Origin: Aeromicrobium sp.
Lineage (GTDB): Bacteria > Actinomycetota > Actinomycetes > Propionibacteriales > Nocardioidaceae
Direction of reading: 5' to 3'
Length of the DNA: 39,104 bases
Assembly (NCBI GenBank): GCA_008017265.1
Contig: SSHC01000024.1
Span: forward strand, 1-39,104
The notes beneath the pieces were generated by a model. The model saw nothing but the letters and a program-made list of their open reading frames with translations, searched no databases and was not told the origin of the DNA. Made by a program: the position numbers and the translations under genes. Shown here in pieces: positions 7,266-16,406 of the stretch. How positions within the stretch are numbered: the stretch's first letter is position 1; each line of letters begins with the position of its first letter.

Positions 7266-8134
7266 CGTCCCGCCTCCATCTCGATTGAACGTTGGGTCAA
7301 AACTGAATCCAACTTCGCGCCGGCGGCTTCATCGAGCGCACCCATTCTTTGCGCCCGACCACTCGTGGCACGGGCGAGCGCGAAATACGTCGCGCGAGTT
7401 TCTGGATCGTCGAAAGCCGCCAGGTGCGCCTCAACTGTGTCGACGTCACCGCGCAGCACCGGACCTGTCAACGCTTGATCGCCGAGCGCGAGCGTGTTCG
7501 AAACCGCTGCTTCAACGAGCGGACGAAGTACGGCCGCCGGATCGCTGGCACCCACATGTCGCAACGTATCGAGTGCCTGATTGATCACGGTCGTGACGTG
7601 ATTTGAGCCGTGAGCGAGTGCCGCGTGGTAAGCGATTCTGTCTGTTTCGGCGATCTCGAGGATGGTGCCGCCCAGTGCGACCACAATCGACTCAGAAAGC
7701 GCGTGCGCTTCCGCTGGTGCGGTCACCCCAAAGGCGCAGGCGCGCTCAACGTCCAGTTCAGTGCCCGTAAACGTCATCGCAGGGTGCAGCGCCATCGTGA
7801 TGACTCCCTGCGTTTCGAGCGGCGCCAAAACTGATCGACCATGTCGGCCGCTCACATGAAACACGACCTGGCCAGCGCGCACCACTGGCGAGATCTCTTT
7901 GACCACGTGGTTCAACACACCATCAGGCACAGCAAGCACGACAACATCGGCTGAGCGCACGATCTGTTCGGGATTCGAAATAGCGACATGCGGCACGAGC
8001 GCTTGTGCGCGTGCAAGTGACGTTTGCGAGCGCGCGCTGATGCCCACAACCGGGTAGTGGGCGCGCTCAAAACGAGCAGCGAGGACGGCCCCGACTCGTC
8101 CGGCGCCGACCACGCCGACGCGTGGCTTTGTCAT
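7262..8134 (-). CDS. Rossmann-like DUF2520 protein of the pantothenate cluster
   Basis: A 290-residue NAD(P)-binding protein: N-terminal GVVGAGRVGAVLAARF (dinucleotide fingerprint, about 7-22), ADVVVLAVPDGVL, then a helical C-terminal DUF2520-type domain. ALHPAMTFTG and AYHAALAHGSNHV are typical of that family. Orthologues precede panC in mycobacteria (Rv3603c). Family resemblance to 6-phosphogluconate-like dehydrogenases and the position in the pan cluster make a ketopantoate-reductase-type role plausible, but this is inference. The ATG at 8134 is used; an upstream extension to 8233 has no support. The 4-base overlap with panC indicates co-translation. It is divergently transcribed from the gene at 8257. 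Confidence 0.9.
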   Translation of the reverse strand: MTKPRVGVVGAGRVGAVLAARFERAHYPVVGISARSQTSLARAQALVPHVAISNPEQIVRSADVVVLAVPDGVLNHVVKEISPVVRAGQVVFHVSGRHGRSVLAPLETQGVITMALHPAMTFTGTELDVERACAFGVTAPAEAHALSESIVVALGGTILEIAETDRIAYHAALAHGSNHVTTVINQALDTLRHVGASDPAAVLRPLVEAAVSNTLALGDQALTGPVLRGDVDTVEAHLAAFDDPETRATYFALARATSGRAQRMGALDEAAGAKLDSVLTQRSIEMEAGR

Positions 8135-8256
8135 GTGCGTTGTTGCCTTTCGTTCCAGTCCTCGTTCGAGGTACCAGACAAACTGACACTCACATAATAC
8201 GACGAACTGCGCGCGCGTCAAACAGCTAGGCATGGTGTTCTGTCACACTTAGAAAC

Positions 8257-9729
8257 ATGTCGAAGCTGCTGATTCGCGCTGGCAAGGACCCGTTCACGTC
8301 CGTGCTCCCAGAAACGACGCTCACTCAAGACGTTTTCAACAGCAATACGGGCAATTTTCTGTTTCAGCATTCGGTCTGGGAAGCGCTCGCAGTCGACGGG
8401 AACGAACTCGTCGCGAACAGCACCTTGAGTGAACGCCGAGCCACCCCCGCCGCCGACATCGCGGCGATCAATGAACAGTTCGATCGGTTCGTCATCCCCT
8501 TCGCCAACGCCTTCCGGCCCGACTTCCTGCGCCAACTGGAACGCCTGACGGAAGTGATCGAACAATTGACGATCCCTGTTTCGGTGATCGGTGTGGGTGC
8601 GCAAGCCCACGCTTCGATGAGCCTCGACGATTTGGCACCCGCCCGCAAAGTCACAAAACGGTTTGCGAAAGCCGTGCTAGAACGCTCACCATCGATCGGT
8701 GTGCGCGGTGAGTTCACCAGTAAGTTCTTACTTGATTTGGGTTTCGACGACGACCAAATCGACATCATCGGCTGCCCTTCACTGTTCCGACGCGGCCCGA
8801 AATTTCACGTTGACAAGCAGGCCGAGACTCTGCCTGCAGACGCACGCATCGCGTTGAATCTCACGCCCGAGGTGCCCGGCATCGGCCAATTCTCTCTCGA
8901 GCAGGCAGCGGCGCATCCCAACTTGACCTACATCGGTCAAGACGGTCACGATTTACGGCTCATGTTGTGGGGAAAGCCCCACCCCCACGTCAGCGATTTG
9001 AACGCCCCGGTTCACATGTCGCATCCGTTATATCGCGAGAACCGTATGCGTATGTTCGTCGATCAATGGACCTGGTTTTCGTTCCTCGCGACACAGGACT
9101 TCGCGTACGGAACTCGCTTCCACGGCAACGTCGCGGCGCTGATGGCAGGTACTCCTGCCATGTTGTTGGCGCACGATTCGCGCACGGTCGAGTTGGCTGA
9201 ATACCACCAGATGCCGCACGTGGTCATGTCAAAGTTCGATGCACCAGTCTCGGCTGAAGCCCTATACGAGAAGACGGATCTTTCCGGCTTCAATTCGGGC
9301 ATGGCCGAAGGTTTCGACCGCTATGTCGCGTTCTTGGAACGCCACGATCTGACGCACAAGTGGCAAGACGGCGCCAGCACCGACCGGTTCGACGAACAAC
9401 TAGAAGCTGCAACGTTCCCACCCGCAGTTAAGCCAGTTACCGACTCGAGCCTCGATGAAGTCGTGGCGCGTATGAATTGGATCCGTCACGGCATGGTGCT
9501 CGATATGACTCGGCACCCTGAACGCTACGAGTATCCCTTTGAGCATCCGCGTTACTCGGGCTCCGGCAGTCGATTTGCCCGTCTCCAGCGGCAATACGAG
9601 GCGAAAGATGCGAAGCAAGCCGACCAGATTGCCGAACTGACTCGACGGGTACGCCAACTCGAGCGCGGTTCCCTCGTACACCTCGTGAAACGTGCGTTTG
9701 CGAAGATCGGAAACTTGTTCAAAGGTTGA
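8257..9729 (+). CDS. Polysaccharide pyruvyl transferase family protein
   Basis: A 490-residue protein with the signature C-terminal core of this family, FAYGTRFHGNVAALMAGTPAM (about 284-304), followed by DSRTVELAEYHQMP. An earlier VIGVGAQ segment and an IGVRGEFTSKFL segment (about 148-159) also fit. Such enzymes add ketal pyruvate to surface glycans (CsaB, WcaK, AmsJ type). The last ~40 residues (QYEAKDAKQADQIAELTRR and on) form a predicted coiled coil ending in a basic amphipathic tail, perhaps for membrane association. No other glycan genes are adjacent, so the acceptor is unknown. It is divergent from the pan cluster, with 122 bp shared upstream. Confidence 0.82.
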   Translation: MSKLLIRAGKDPFTSVLPETTLTQDVFNSNTGNFLFQHSVWEALAVDGNELVANSTLSERRATPAADIAAINEQFDRFVIPFANAFRPDFLRQLERLTEVIEQLTIPVSVIGVGAQAHASMSLDDLAPARKVTKRFAKAVLERSPSIGVRGEFTSKFLLDLGFDDDQIDIIGCPSLFRRGPKFHVDKQAETLPADARIALNLTPEVPGIGQFSLEQAAAHPNLTYIGQDGHDLRLMLWGKPHPHVSDLNAPVHMSHPLYRENRMRMFVDQWTWFSFLATQDFAYGTRFHGNVAALMAGTPAMLLAHDSRTVELAEYHQMPHVVMSKFDAPVSAEALYEKTDLSGFNSGMAEGFDRYVAFLERHDLTHKWQDGASTDRFDEQLEAATFPPAVKPVTDSSLDEVVARMNWIRHGMVLDMTRHPERYEYPFEHPRYSGSGSRFARLQRQYEAKDAKQADQIAELTRRVRQLERGSLVHLVKRAFAKIGNLFKG

Positions 9730-9786
9730 CCCTCTCGGTGCTCGGTTACTGGCGGCTGGCACACTTGTTCTGCATCGTTTGATGCG

Positions 9787-9859
9787 GGGCCTCTAGCTCA
9801 GCTGGCAGAGCAGCGGACTTTTAATCCGCGGGTCGTCGGTTCGATCCCGACGGGGCCCA
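9787..9859 (+). tRNA. tRNA-Lys (anticodon UUU)
   Basis: A 73-nt cloverleaf: acceptor gggcctc/ggggccc with one G-U pair, D-arm gctc...gagc, anticodon stem gcgga/tccgc with loop cttttaa (UUU), T-arm gtcgg-ttcgatc-ccgac, discriminator A. CCA is not encoded. It is followed by a T-rich stretch (cactttttatttt). Confidence 0.97.
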
Positions 9860-9931
9860 CTTTTTATTTTCCTTACGCCGCGTGGACTCACGAATGGTCG
9901 GCGGCACGGGAGGACCAGAACCACCTCGCAG

Positions 9932-10657
9932 GTGCCGACTCCCGAGCAACGTCAATCGGTGCGTCACACGCTGAAGTCCCCGCGCTTGTTGCGCATCGAA
10001 GTTCTCGGTGCCTTGGTCGTGGCGCGGGCGTTGATTCCTGAAGCGATTGCCTTCTCGATCATCGCTGGCGTCGATCCGCGGCTAGGACTTTTCGCCTCGT
10101 TCACGATGGCGGTATCAATTGCCTTCCTCGGCGGACGTCCCGCGATGATTTCGGCCGCGACCGCTGCCACCGCGCTCGTCATTGCGACGCTGGTAACGAG
10201 CCACGGCGTCGACTATCTGATTGCCACGGTGATCCCTGATGTGCCGTGGACGCTAGAGACTCTTCAGGTCATCGCACGGTACGCTCTGGCGATGGCGCTC
10301 GTGGGTCTGATCGAATCGTTGATGACCGCCAAGTTGGTTGACGACATCACCGACACCCTCTCCAACAAGGTGCGTGAGTCCTGGGGTCAGGGATGCGCCA
10401 ACATCATCACCGGATTCCGCGGCGGCATCGTCGCGTTGATTCCGATGGCTGGGCTTGTTGCGGTGATGATCTTCGTTTCCATCGCTATCTTTGATTGGCA
10501 CAGCATCCGCATCTCCACCCTGCGGATGATGCCGAAAAGCGAGACCACGGTCATGCTTGTCACGGTGGAACGCAGCATCGTCGAGATCGTGGGCTTGAAC
10601 GCGGCCAGCTCGCGGATGCACGAACGTATGGGCGGGAAACTTGGCGGCGGACACTGA
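9932..10657 (+). pseudogene. SulP-family anion transporter with internal in-frame deletions
   Basis: The 241-residue frame reads as pieces of a SulP sulfate/bicarbonate transporter, a family normally of ~480-570 residues. Piece 1 (about 15-100) is the N-terminal helices (ALIPEAIAFSIIAGVDPR). Piece 2 (about 101-165) is YALAMALVGLIESLMTAKLV through ANIITGF. Piece 3 (about 166-212) is VALIPMAGLVAVMI through FDWHSIR and PKSETTVMLVTV. Piece 4 (about 217-241) is the very end of the STAS domain (VEIVGLNAASSRMHERMGGK). Missing between them are several membrane helices, the core after the second piece and nearly all of STAS. No stop or frameshift occurs. It starts at a GTG 73 bp after tRNA-Lys. It cannot fold as a normal SulP, so I call it a degraded gene; a functional miniature protein or an assembly artefact are alternatives. 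Confidence 0.75.
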
Positions 10658-10680
10658 GTCTCGCGTTCGAGACGCGTTTT
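10658..10680 (+). terminator. Hairpin with short T-run after the SulP remnant
   Basis: gtctcg-cgtt-cgagac (10658-10673) begins directly after the stop codon and is followed by gcgtttt. The stem is only 6 bp, so this is a weak intrinsic terminator candidate. Confidence 0.45.
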
Positions 10681-10745
10681 CCGTCGAGCGCGCGATACTC
10701 TCAGGACCGGCAAGGCTTGTTAAACAACGCCACGCACGCCACATA

Positions 10746-10761
10746 TGTGATTTGCATCACA
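10746..10761 (+). promoter_or_regulatory. CRP/GlxR-type operator
   Basis: TGTGATTTGCATCACA is a perfect TGTGA-N6-TCACA palindrome, the consensus of Crp-family regulators (GlxR in Corynebacterium, Cmr/Crp in mycobacteria). It sits about 65 bp upstream of the first coiled-coil gene, where an activator or a promoter-proximal repressor could act. Confidence 0.65.
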
Positions 10762-10826
10762 CTCATGGCCCTTTGTGACTAGTTCGATAGTCAATTAGCA
10801 GCATGCTCTGGCACTATGGCGAGACT

Positions 10827-12242
10827 ATGTCGATCGATCACGCCCCCTCTAGTTCCGAACTCTCGGGCGAGTTCGCTACCGTCTCCAGCCTCATCCGCCA
10901 CGCAAACGAGGCAGCCGACGAGATCATTCAGAATGCGACAGCCGACGCCGACAAAACCCGCGCCGAGTCCGCTCGCATTGAAGCTGAAGCGCGCTTGCTC
11001 TACAGCGATGCCCAAGCAATCAAAGCCGAAGCAACGAGCCTGCTCGACCGCGCCAACGAATCCTTTGAGAACGCCTCCACAGATGCGAAGCGCATCGTGG
11101 AAAGCGCCACCGAACAAAGCGAACTTTTGCTGTCGTCCGCGCAAACCCATCGTGACGAACTCTTAAGCAATGCCGAAAAGCAAGCGTCAGAAACCCTAGC
11201 TGAAGCCGCTGGCGCCGTCAGCGAAGCACGCGACACTGCCGACCGCATCCTCGGCCACGCGCACACCGAACGTGACCGCATCATCGCGGACACTCAAACC
11301 GAGCTGACCGAACTACGTCGAAGCGCGACCGAACAAACGGACAAGCAGATTTGCGATGCGCAGGCACAGGCCACGCTCGCGATCGAATCGGCTGAAGCAA
11401 AAGCCGCCAGACTCGTGGCTGAAGCCACTGCTCGCGCCGAACAACTCATCACGGAAGCAACAGCCAAAGCTGACGCAATCAAGGCAGAAACCGATGGGGT
11501 GCTTGAAGCCGCCCAAGCCAAAGCAACCAGCATCATGTCGGCCACGCAAGCCGAAGCCAAGGCGATGACCGAATATTCCGAAGAGATCCTGACAGTTGCG
11601 CAATCAAGTATTGCCAACATGACAAAGGACGCCGAAACGGAAATCGAGATCCGGCGACGCACCACCCACAGGCTCCACGCCGAATCGTTGCGCAGCATCC
11701 GACTTCGCGCGCAGGGCTCCATCGATGCGCTTCGCACTAAAACAGCCATCGCAGCCAAAAAAGCCGAAGCAGCCACTCAAAAGTCACTCGAAGCCGCCAA
11801 CGACGTGCTGACCCAAGCCGAGACAAAGGCAGCCAGCGTCGTCACGAAGGCTCAGGCTGAAGCGGAAGCAATTGCCGCCAATGCAAGTCACTCGGCCGAG
11901 CAAACCCGCCAACGTGCCGAACGACTCATCAACGAAGCCGAGAACAGTGCCCGCATCCTTCGGACGAAGGCAACCGAAGAGGCCCTCGATGCACGCCGCG
12001 CTTCGCACGCTGAACTCGACAACCGCCGCGCGGAATCCTTCCGCATCCTGACCCAAGCCAAGCAAGAATCAAGTAGCCTGCGATCAGAAGCGGAAGCGAT
12101 TCTGGCAGCAGCACAACTTGAAGTCACCCATCTGGCTCACAAACGCGACTCCATCGCCGACGAACTAACCAGACTGACTGACACTATTGGGCGGTTGACA
12201 GGCACAGTTGCTCCGCTTCACGATGGGACTTTAGACATGTAG
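10827..12242 (+). CDS. Long Ala/Glu-rich coiled-coil protein (Scy/FilP-like)
   Basis: A 471-residue protein that is almost wholly predicted coiled coil. From about residue 10 to 450 it repeats patterns such as A..I...A..EA with roughly 7- and 11-residue periodicity (AEATARAEQLITEATAKADA is typical). It has no signal peptide or membrane helix, so it should be cytosolic. Its composition resembles actinobacterial polar-growth scaffolds (Scy, FilP) and their DivIVA partners; exact orthology is not claimed. ATG 10827 is preferred by analogy with the next protein (both start MS[IV]D), though a weak upstream ATG at 10803 exists. A CRP-type site lies in front. The gene at 12263, 20 bp downstream, encodes a second coiled-coil protein, probably from the same mRNA. 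Confidence 0.85.
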   Translation: MSIDHAPSSSELSGEFATVSSLIRHANEAADEIIQNATADADKTRAESARIEAEARLLYSDAQAIKAEATSLLDRANESFENASTDAKRIVESATEQSELLLSSAQTHRDELLSNAEKQASETLAEAAGAVSEARDTADRILGHAHTERDRIIADTQTELTELRRSATEQTDKQICDAQAQATLAIESAEAKAARLVAEATARAEQLITEATAKADAIKAETDGVLEAAQAKATSIMSATQAEAKAMTEYSEEILTVAQSSIANMTKDAETEIEIRRRTTHRLHAESLRSIRLRAQGSIDALRTKTAIAAKKAEAATQKSLEAANDVLTQAETKAASVVTKAQAEAEAIAANASHSAEQTRQRAERLINEAENSARILRTKATEEALDARRASHAELDNRRAESFRILTQAKQESSSLRSEAEAILAAAQLEVTHLAHKRDSIADELTRLTDTIGRLTGTVAPLHDGTLDM

Positions 12243-12262
12243 CGACGAAAGGAACTCAGGGC

Positions 12263-13090
12263 ATGAGTGTCGATAGCCAGGAATTTCGTGTGGTCTTGCA
12301 CGGGTACGAACCCGCGGAGGCGAACGTGATGCACAAGGCACTCCTTGCCCAATTCGGCACCACTGCTGCCGAGCCAGACGCTGAAATCACCGTAGAACCG
12401 CCCCACGAGGCGTTCAGCAAGCGTCTGTCGAAGATCCTCGAACTCGCTGAAGAAGAAGCCACCGAAATTCGCGTAACTGCCCGGGAAAAGGCAGAAGAAC
12501 TGCGACTCGATGTCGAAAAGTCAACCCGGCAATTGCGTGAAGACGCCGACGCGTTCGCCACTCAACGCACCGATGATGCTGAAAACTTTGCCAGCAAACT
12601 CGTGTCGGACACTGAAGCCAAAGTCGCAGACATTGTCAGCAAGGCTTCAGCCGAAGCCGAAGCGATGCGCGCGTCGGCCAGCACCGTACTTGACGAACAA
12701 CTCGCTAAGGCCAAAGAGGCCGAGGTCGCTTTCGAAGCCGAAATGACAAAGCGTCGCGACGACGCCGAAAACAAACTCCGCGATGTGCTCGCCGATCATC
12801 AAGTGCGCATGCACGATCTTGACGAGCATCTCGAAAAGCGTCGAGTTGAAGGCGAATCACGCCATCAAGACGCGCTCGCCGCGGCTCGTTCGATCCTCGA
12901 AGACGCACACATGCGCGCCGACGCAATCATCGCTGAAGCAACCGCCACGGCGGAAAACATCCGCCTCGAAAGCGAGCGCGAAGTCGAATCAATTACCGAA
13001 CAGCGCGACAGCATCAACGCGCAGTTGGCTAATGTGCGCGAAATGTTGGCCTCGCTGACCGGCGGCAGCGTGCCCGCGGGACCGGCATAA
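12263..13090 (+). CDS. DivIVA-like coiled-coil protein
   Basis: A 275-residue protein. The N-terminal FRVVLHGYEPAEAN (about 8-21) resembles the DivIVA/Wag31 lipid-binding motif (F-x-x-x-x-x-G-Y-[DE]-x-x-x-V), followed by coiled coil from about 55 to 262 (for example KILELAEEEATEIRVTAREK). The tail GGSVPAGPA is disordered. DivIVA-type proteins sense curved membrane at poles and septa and recruit cell-wall synthesis in Actinobacteria. The ATG follows aaagga at good spacing and lies 20 bp after the preceding coiled-coil gene, so the two likely form an operon and may co-assemble. It is shorter and more hydrophilic at the N-terminus than a true Wag31, so I call it DivIVA-like only. Confidence 0.85.
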   Translation: MSVDSQEFRVVLHGYEPAEANVMHKALLAQFGTTAAEPDAEITVEPPHEAFSKRLSKILELAEEEATEIRVTAREKAEELRLDVEKSTRQLREDADAFATQRTDDAENFASKLVSDTEAKVADIVSKASAEAEAMRASASTVLDEQLAKAKEAEVAFEAEMTKRRDDAENKLRDVLADHQVRMHDLDEHLEKRRVEGESRHQDALAAARSILEDAHMRADAIIAEATATAENIRLESEREVESITEQRDSINAQLANVREMLASLTGGSVPAGPA

Positions 13091-13127
13091 CCAACCGCCC
13101 GGCTAACGACCTGGACTGGGACCCTCC

Positions 13128-13826
13128 ATGGACGATCTGCGCAATCCCACGATTGTGCTGTTTGCGCTGGTCGCTGCGGCTCACTTAGTGGCGCTTGGGT
13201 TCGAAATAGGGCCGTTGGCGTTCCTCACCAAGTGCGCCCTCGCACCTTTGTTGGCGTTCTGGATCTTGCAAAACAACGGCCCGACGATCCTCGTCCTAGC
13301 CCTCACTGCCTGCTTCTTTGGTGACTTGTTCCTTGAGTTCAACAACGAAGTGTGGTTCTTGATCGGCATGGGTGCGTTTGCGGCCGCCCACATTGCCTTC
13401 GTAACCTATTTCGCGCAAGATGGCGCATTTGGCCGGTTAGTCGAGCGTTGGTGGATCGCGGCGGCCCTGCTCGCCATTGCGGTAGTCGTATTCGGATTCA
13501 TCTTGGCGAAACTCGATCTCGTCTTGCAGATCGCAGTTCCTATCTATGCGCTCTTGCTCATCACGACCGCGTCGTTGGCGCTCGTTACCGATGTTCGGGT
13601 AGGCATCGGAGCGCTGCTGTTCTTGTTCTCAGACACCCTCATCGCCCTACGCATCGCCGAAGTGGTCGATCGGAACTCGACTACCGCGAGCCTGATCGTG
13701 ATGACGACGTACATCGCGGCGATCTTCCTGTTGGCGACGGGGCTCACTACACACGCTGCCAACTCCAGTACCCCAGACTCCACCTCAACCCACACAAACG
13801 GAACCACAGTTCCAGAGACGACGTGA
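13128..13826 (+). CDS. YhhN/TMEM86 family membrane protein (lysoplasmalogenase-like)
   Basis: A 232-residue integral membrane protein with about eight hydrophobic helices. Conserved acidic positions of the YhhN/TMEM86 family are visible in CFFGDLFLEF (about 64-73) and LFLFSDTLIALR (about 164-175). Eukaryotic TMEM86B is a lysoplasmalogenase; bacterial YhhN proteins are usually given this function by homology. The Ser/Thr-rich C-terminal tail after residue ~210 is likely disordered. Its stop is two bases from the start of the alpha/beta hydrolase, so the pair is co-transcribed, perhaps acting on related lipids (inference). Confidence 0.85.
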   Translation: MDDLRNPTIVLFALVAAAHLVALGFEIGPLAFLTKCALAPLLAFWILQNNGPTILVLALTACFFGDLFLEFNNEVWFLIGMGAFAAAHIAFVTYFAQDGAFGRLVERWWIAAALLAIAVVVFGFILAKLDLVLQIAVPIYALLLITTASLALVTDVRVGIGALLFLFSDTLIALRIAEVVDRNSTTASLIVMTTYIAAIFLLATGLTTHAANSSTPDSTSTHTNGTTVPETT

Positions 13827-13828
13827 AC

Positions 13829-14695
13829 ATGCTTCATCCCGAGAACGTCCGCATAGGATCACTGAGCTTCGACGTCTGGACGGCAGGTCCCGAGGCAGGC
13901 GAACCCGTCATGCTGCTGCACGGCTGGCCACAAGACGGACTCGTGTGGGAAGAAACGGCCGAACTTCTCGCAGCCGACGGATTCCGCGTCATCGCACCCG
14001 ACCAGCGCGGATACAGCCCCGATGCCCGGCCAGAAGGTGCCGAGAACTACCACATCGACCTGCTCGCCAACGACGTGTTGTCGATCGGTTCGGCGATGGG
14101 TGCTGAGTCGTTTCACCTAGCCGGCCATGACTGGGGTTCGGCCGTGAGCTGGTGGCTCGCTGGCCACTACCCCGACCGGGTCCGTTCGTTGACCGCCGTG
14201 TCGATCCCCCACTTGGCTGCATTCGGGCGAGCCGTCGCCACCGACACCGACCAACAGCAGCGGTCCTCGTACATGGATCTGTTCCGCGAACCCGGTGCCG
14301 CTGAGAGCGCCCTCATGGACAACGATGGAGCCGGCCTCCAGTTCGTTTACGGCAAAGACATCACCCACGGTTCCATCGTCCGTCTCGTCACTCGGTTCAG
14401 CGAACCGGGTGCCATGACAGCCTCGCTGAACTGGTATCGCGCCATGGGCTCAGACATGGCACGGTTGCCGAACGTCACCGTGCCCACAACCTATGTGTGG
14501 GGCAACGACGATATGGCTGCCGGCCGGGTAGGTGCCGAAATGTGTGCCTCGTTCGTTGACGGCGACTACCGATTCGTAGAGATCGAAGCGGGCCACTGGC
14601 TGCCCGACACCCACCCCGCGCTAATTGCCACCGAGATCGCCGCCCGTGCCCGCGGTATCGCGCCCGGAGCGACGCCGGCAGAACCAGTAGTGTGA
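13829..14695 (+). CDS. Alpha/beta hydrolase, epoxide-hydrolase/dehalogenase type
   Basis: A 288-residue soluble hydrolase. It shows the oxyanion HGWPQ (31-35), DQRGYSP (58-64), the nucleophile elbow GHDWGS with Asp101, an acid in WGNDD (D227 or D228) and H256 in EAGHWLP. An Asp nucleophile (not Ser) with HGWP points to the epoxide hydrolase / haloacetate dehalogenase group. The substrate is not readable. The ATG at 13829 lies two bases after the YhhN stop; a longer upstream frame is the shadow of that gene. Probable operon with YhhN. Confidence 0.9.
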   Translation: MLHPENVRIGSLSFDVWTAGPEAGEPVMLLHGWPQDGLVWEETAELLAADGFRVIAPDQRGYSPDARPEGAENYHIDLLANDVLSIGSAMGAESFHLAGHDWGSAVSWWLAGHYPDRVRSLTAVSIPHLAAFGRAVATDTDQQQRSSYMDLFREPGAAESALMDNDGAGLQFVYGKDITHGSIVRLVTRFSEPGAMTASLNWYRAMGSDMARLPNVTVPTTYVWGNDDMAAGRVGAEMCASFVDGDYRFVEIEAGHWLPDTHPALIATEIAARARGIAPGATPAEPVV

Positions 14696-14746
14696 GGTTG
14701 AGCGGTCTCCACCCACGCAACTGAACGTCCACGGCATGATGGTTCT

Positions 14747-16378
14747 ATGACTCACCCGCGCGCCGGACACGTTGCCCTGCCCGAAGACTTGGTCGACTTA
14801 GATCAGTTGGCGGCTGCCTACTATGCCGATGAACCCGACGTGTCCATCGCGGCCCAAGCGGTCTCGTTCGGCACGAGCGGCCACCGCGGCACGAGCCTGA
14901 ATCTCTCGTTCAACCAGCACCACATTTGGGCGATCACTCAAGCCATCTGCGAAGTGCGTGCCAGCGCTGGGATTACCGGCCCACTCTTCCTAGCCCGCGA
15001 CACTCACGCCTTGTCTGAACCGGCCTGGCAGTCCGCGATCGAGGTGCTCATTGCCAACGACGTCGACGTACTCGTGGACGCGCGCGACGGCTTCACCCCC
15101 ACGCCTGCGTTGTCGCACGCGATCATCGAACACAACCGGGCCCATCCCCAGGCGCTCGCCGACGGAATCGTGGTCACCCCCTCGCACAACCCGCCCCGCG
15201 ACGGTGGCTTCAAGTACAACCCGCCCCACGGGGGACCGGCCGACACCGACATCACCAACGCGATCGCCGCACGAGCCAACGAGTTGATTCGCGAGGGGCT
15301 CGGCGGCGTGCGACGTGTGAATTTCGAACGCGCCCGAGCCGCTTGCGGGTCTTACGACTTCCTCGGCCGCTACGTTGCCGACCTTGATCAGGTTGTTGAC
15401 ATGTCGGCGATCGCCGCCTCTGGTGTTCGCATCGGAGCCGACCCGATGGGTGGCGCGAGCGTGGACTATTGGGGAGCTATTGCTGAAAAATATCGGCTCA
15501 ACCTTGAGGTCGTAAACCCGCGCGTTGACCCGACATTCAGTTTCATGACGCTCGACACCGACGGCAAGATTCGCATGGATTGTTCATCCGCCAATGCGAT
15601 GGCGTCACTCATTTCGATGCGAACCAACTACGACATCGCGTTCGGGAACGATGCTGATGCGGATCGGCACGGGATCGTCACGCCCGATGGTTTGATGAAC
15701 CCCAACCACTTCCTCGCCGTGAGCATCGCGTACCTGTTCGGACCGTACCGCGCCGACTGGCCCGCAGGCGCCGCGATCGGCAAGACAATGGTGTCCAGTT
15801 CGCTGATCGACCGTGTCGCAGCAGATCGCGGTCGGCAACTGTACGAAGTGCCCGTTGGGTTCAAGTGGTTCGTTGACGGACTCACGTCCGGTGCTGTCGG
15901 GTTCGGCGGCGAAGAGTCGGCTGGTTCCTCGTTCTTGCGTCGCGACGGCCGCACTTGGACCACCGACAAAGACGGGCTGATCGCGGACCTGTTGGCTGCT
16001 GAGATTCTGGCGACCACAGGATCAAGCCCAAGCGAACTGCATCGCGAACTCACAGACCGGTTAGGCGATTCGCACTATGTTCGCGTCGACGCACCCGCGA
16101 GCCCAGAACTCAAAGCGCGCCTTGGCTCGATGAGTCCCGCCGACGTTGGTGCGGATTCACTCGCCGGCGACGCGATCAGCCGAATTGAGACTCATGCTCC
16201 TGGCAACGGCGCTCCACTCGGCGGAGTCAAAGTCAGCACCGAGAACTCATGGTTCGCGGCGCGCCCGTCAGGCACCGAAGACGTGCAAAAGATCTACGCC
16301 GAATCATTTGTCAGCCCAGAGCATTTAGATCGAGTCATCGAGGAAGCCCAATCGATCGTGGCGAAGGCGCTCAGCTAA
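14747..16378 (+). CDS. pgm: Phosphoglucomutase (alpha-D-glucose specific)
   Basis: A 543-residue enzyme interconverting glucose 1-phosphate and glucose 6-phosphate, length matching E. coli Pgm. All four active-site elements are seen: the phosphoserine loop [11 protein letters not shown] with S146, the Mg-binding DADAD loop (D302, D304, D306), the sugar-specificity loop GEES (388-391) and the phosphate-binding RPSGT (506-510). FGTSGHRG (41-48) is also typical. It supplies glucose 1-phosphate for glycogen, trehalose and nucleotide sugars. It stands ~50 bp after the hydrolase gene, possibly with read-through, and converges on the membrane protein at 16407. Confidence 0.96.
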   Translation: MTHPRAGHVALPEDLVDLDQLAAAYYADEPDVSIAAQAVSFGTSGHRGTSLNLSFNQHHIWAITQAICEVRASAGITGPLFLARDTHALSEPAWQSAIEVLIANDVDVLVDARDGFTPTPALSHAIIEHNRAHPQALADGIVVTPSHNPPRDGGFKYNPPHGGPADTDITNAIAARANELIREGLGGVRRVNFERARAACGSYDFLGRYVADLDQVVDMSAIAASGVRIGADPMGGASVDYWGAIAEKYRLNLEVVNPRVDPTFSFMTLDTDGKIRMDCSSANAMASLISMRTNYDIAFGNDADADRHGIVTPDGLMNPNHFLAVSIAYLFGPYRADWPAGAAIGKTMVSSSLIDRVAADRGRQLYEVPVGFKWFVDGLTSGAVGFGGEESAGSSFLRRDGRTWTTDKDGLIADLLAAEILATTGSSPSELHRELTDRLGDSHYVRVDAPASPELKARLGSMSPADVGADSLAGDAISRIETHAPGNGAPLGGVKVSTENSWFAARPSGTEDVQKIYAESFVSPEHLDRVIEEAQSIVAKALS

Positions 16379-16406
16379 CTCACGTAGGGTTGCGCGCAGG
16401 CTGGCT

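Noticed and set aside
10803-12242. Long open frames on the minus strand opposite the coiled-coil gene (for example 11294-11776)
   Set aside because: Ala/Ser-rich shadow frames caused by the repetitive GC-biased codons of the coiled-coil gene; no start signals or family features.
13352-13828. Upstream in-frame extension of the alpha/beta hydrolase
   Set aside because: It overlaps the YhhN gene in another frame and is Arg/His-rich; the ATG at 13829, two bases after the YhhN stop, is the natural start.
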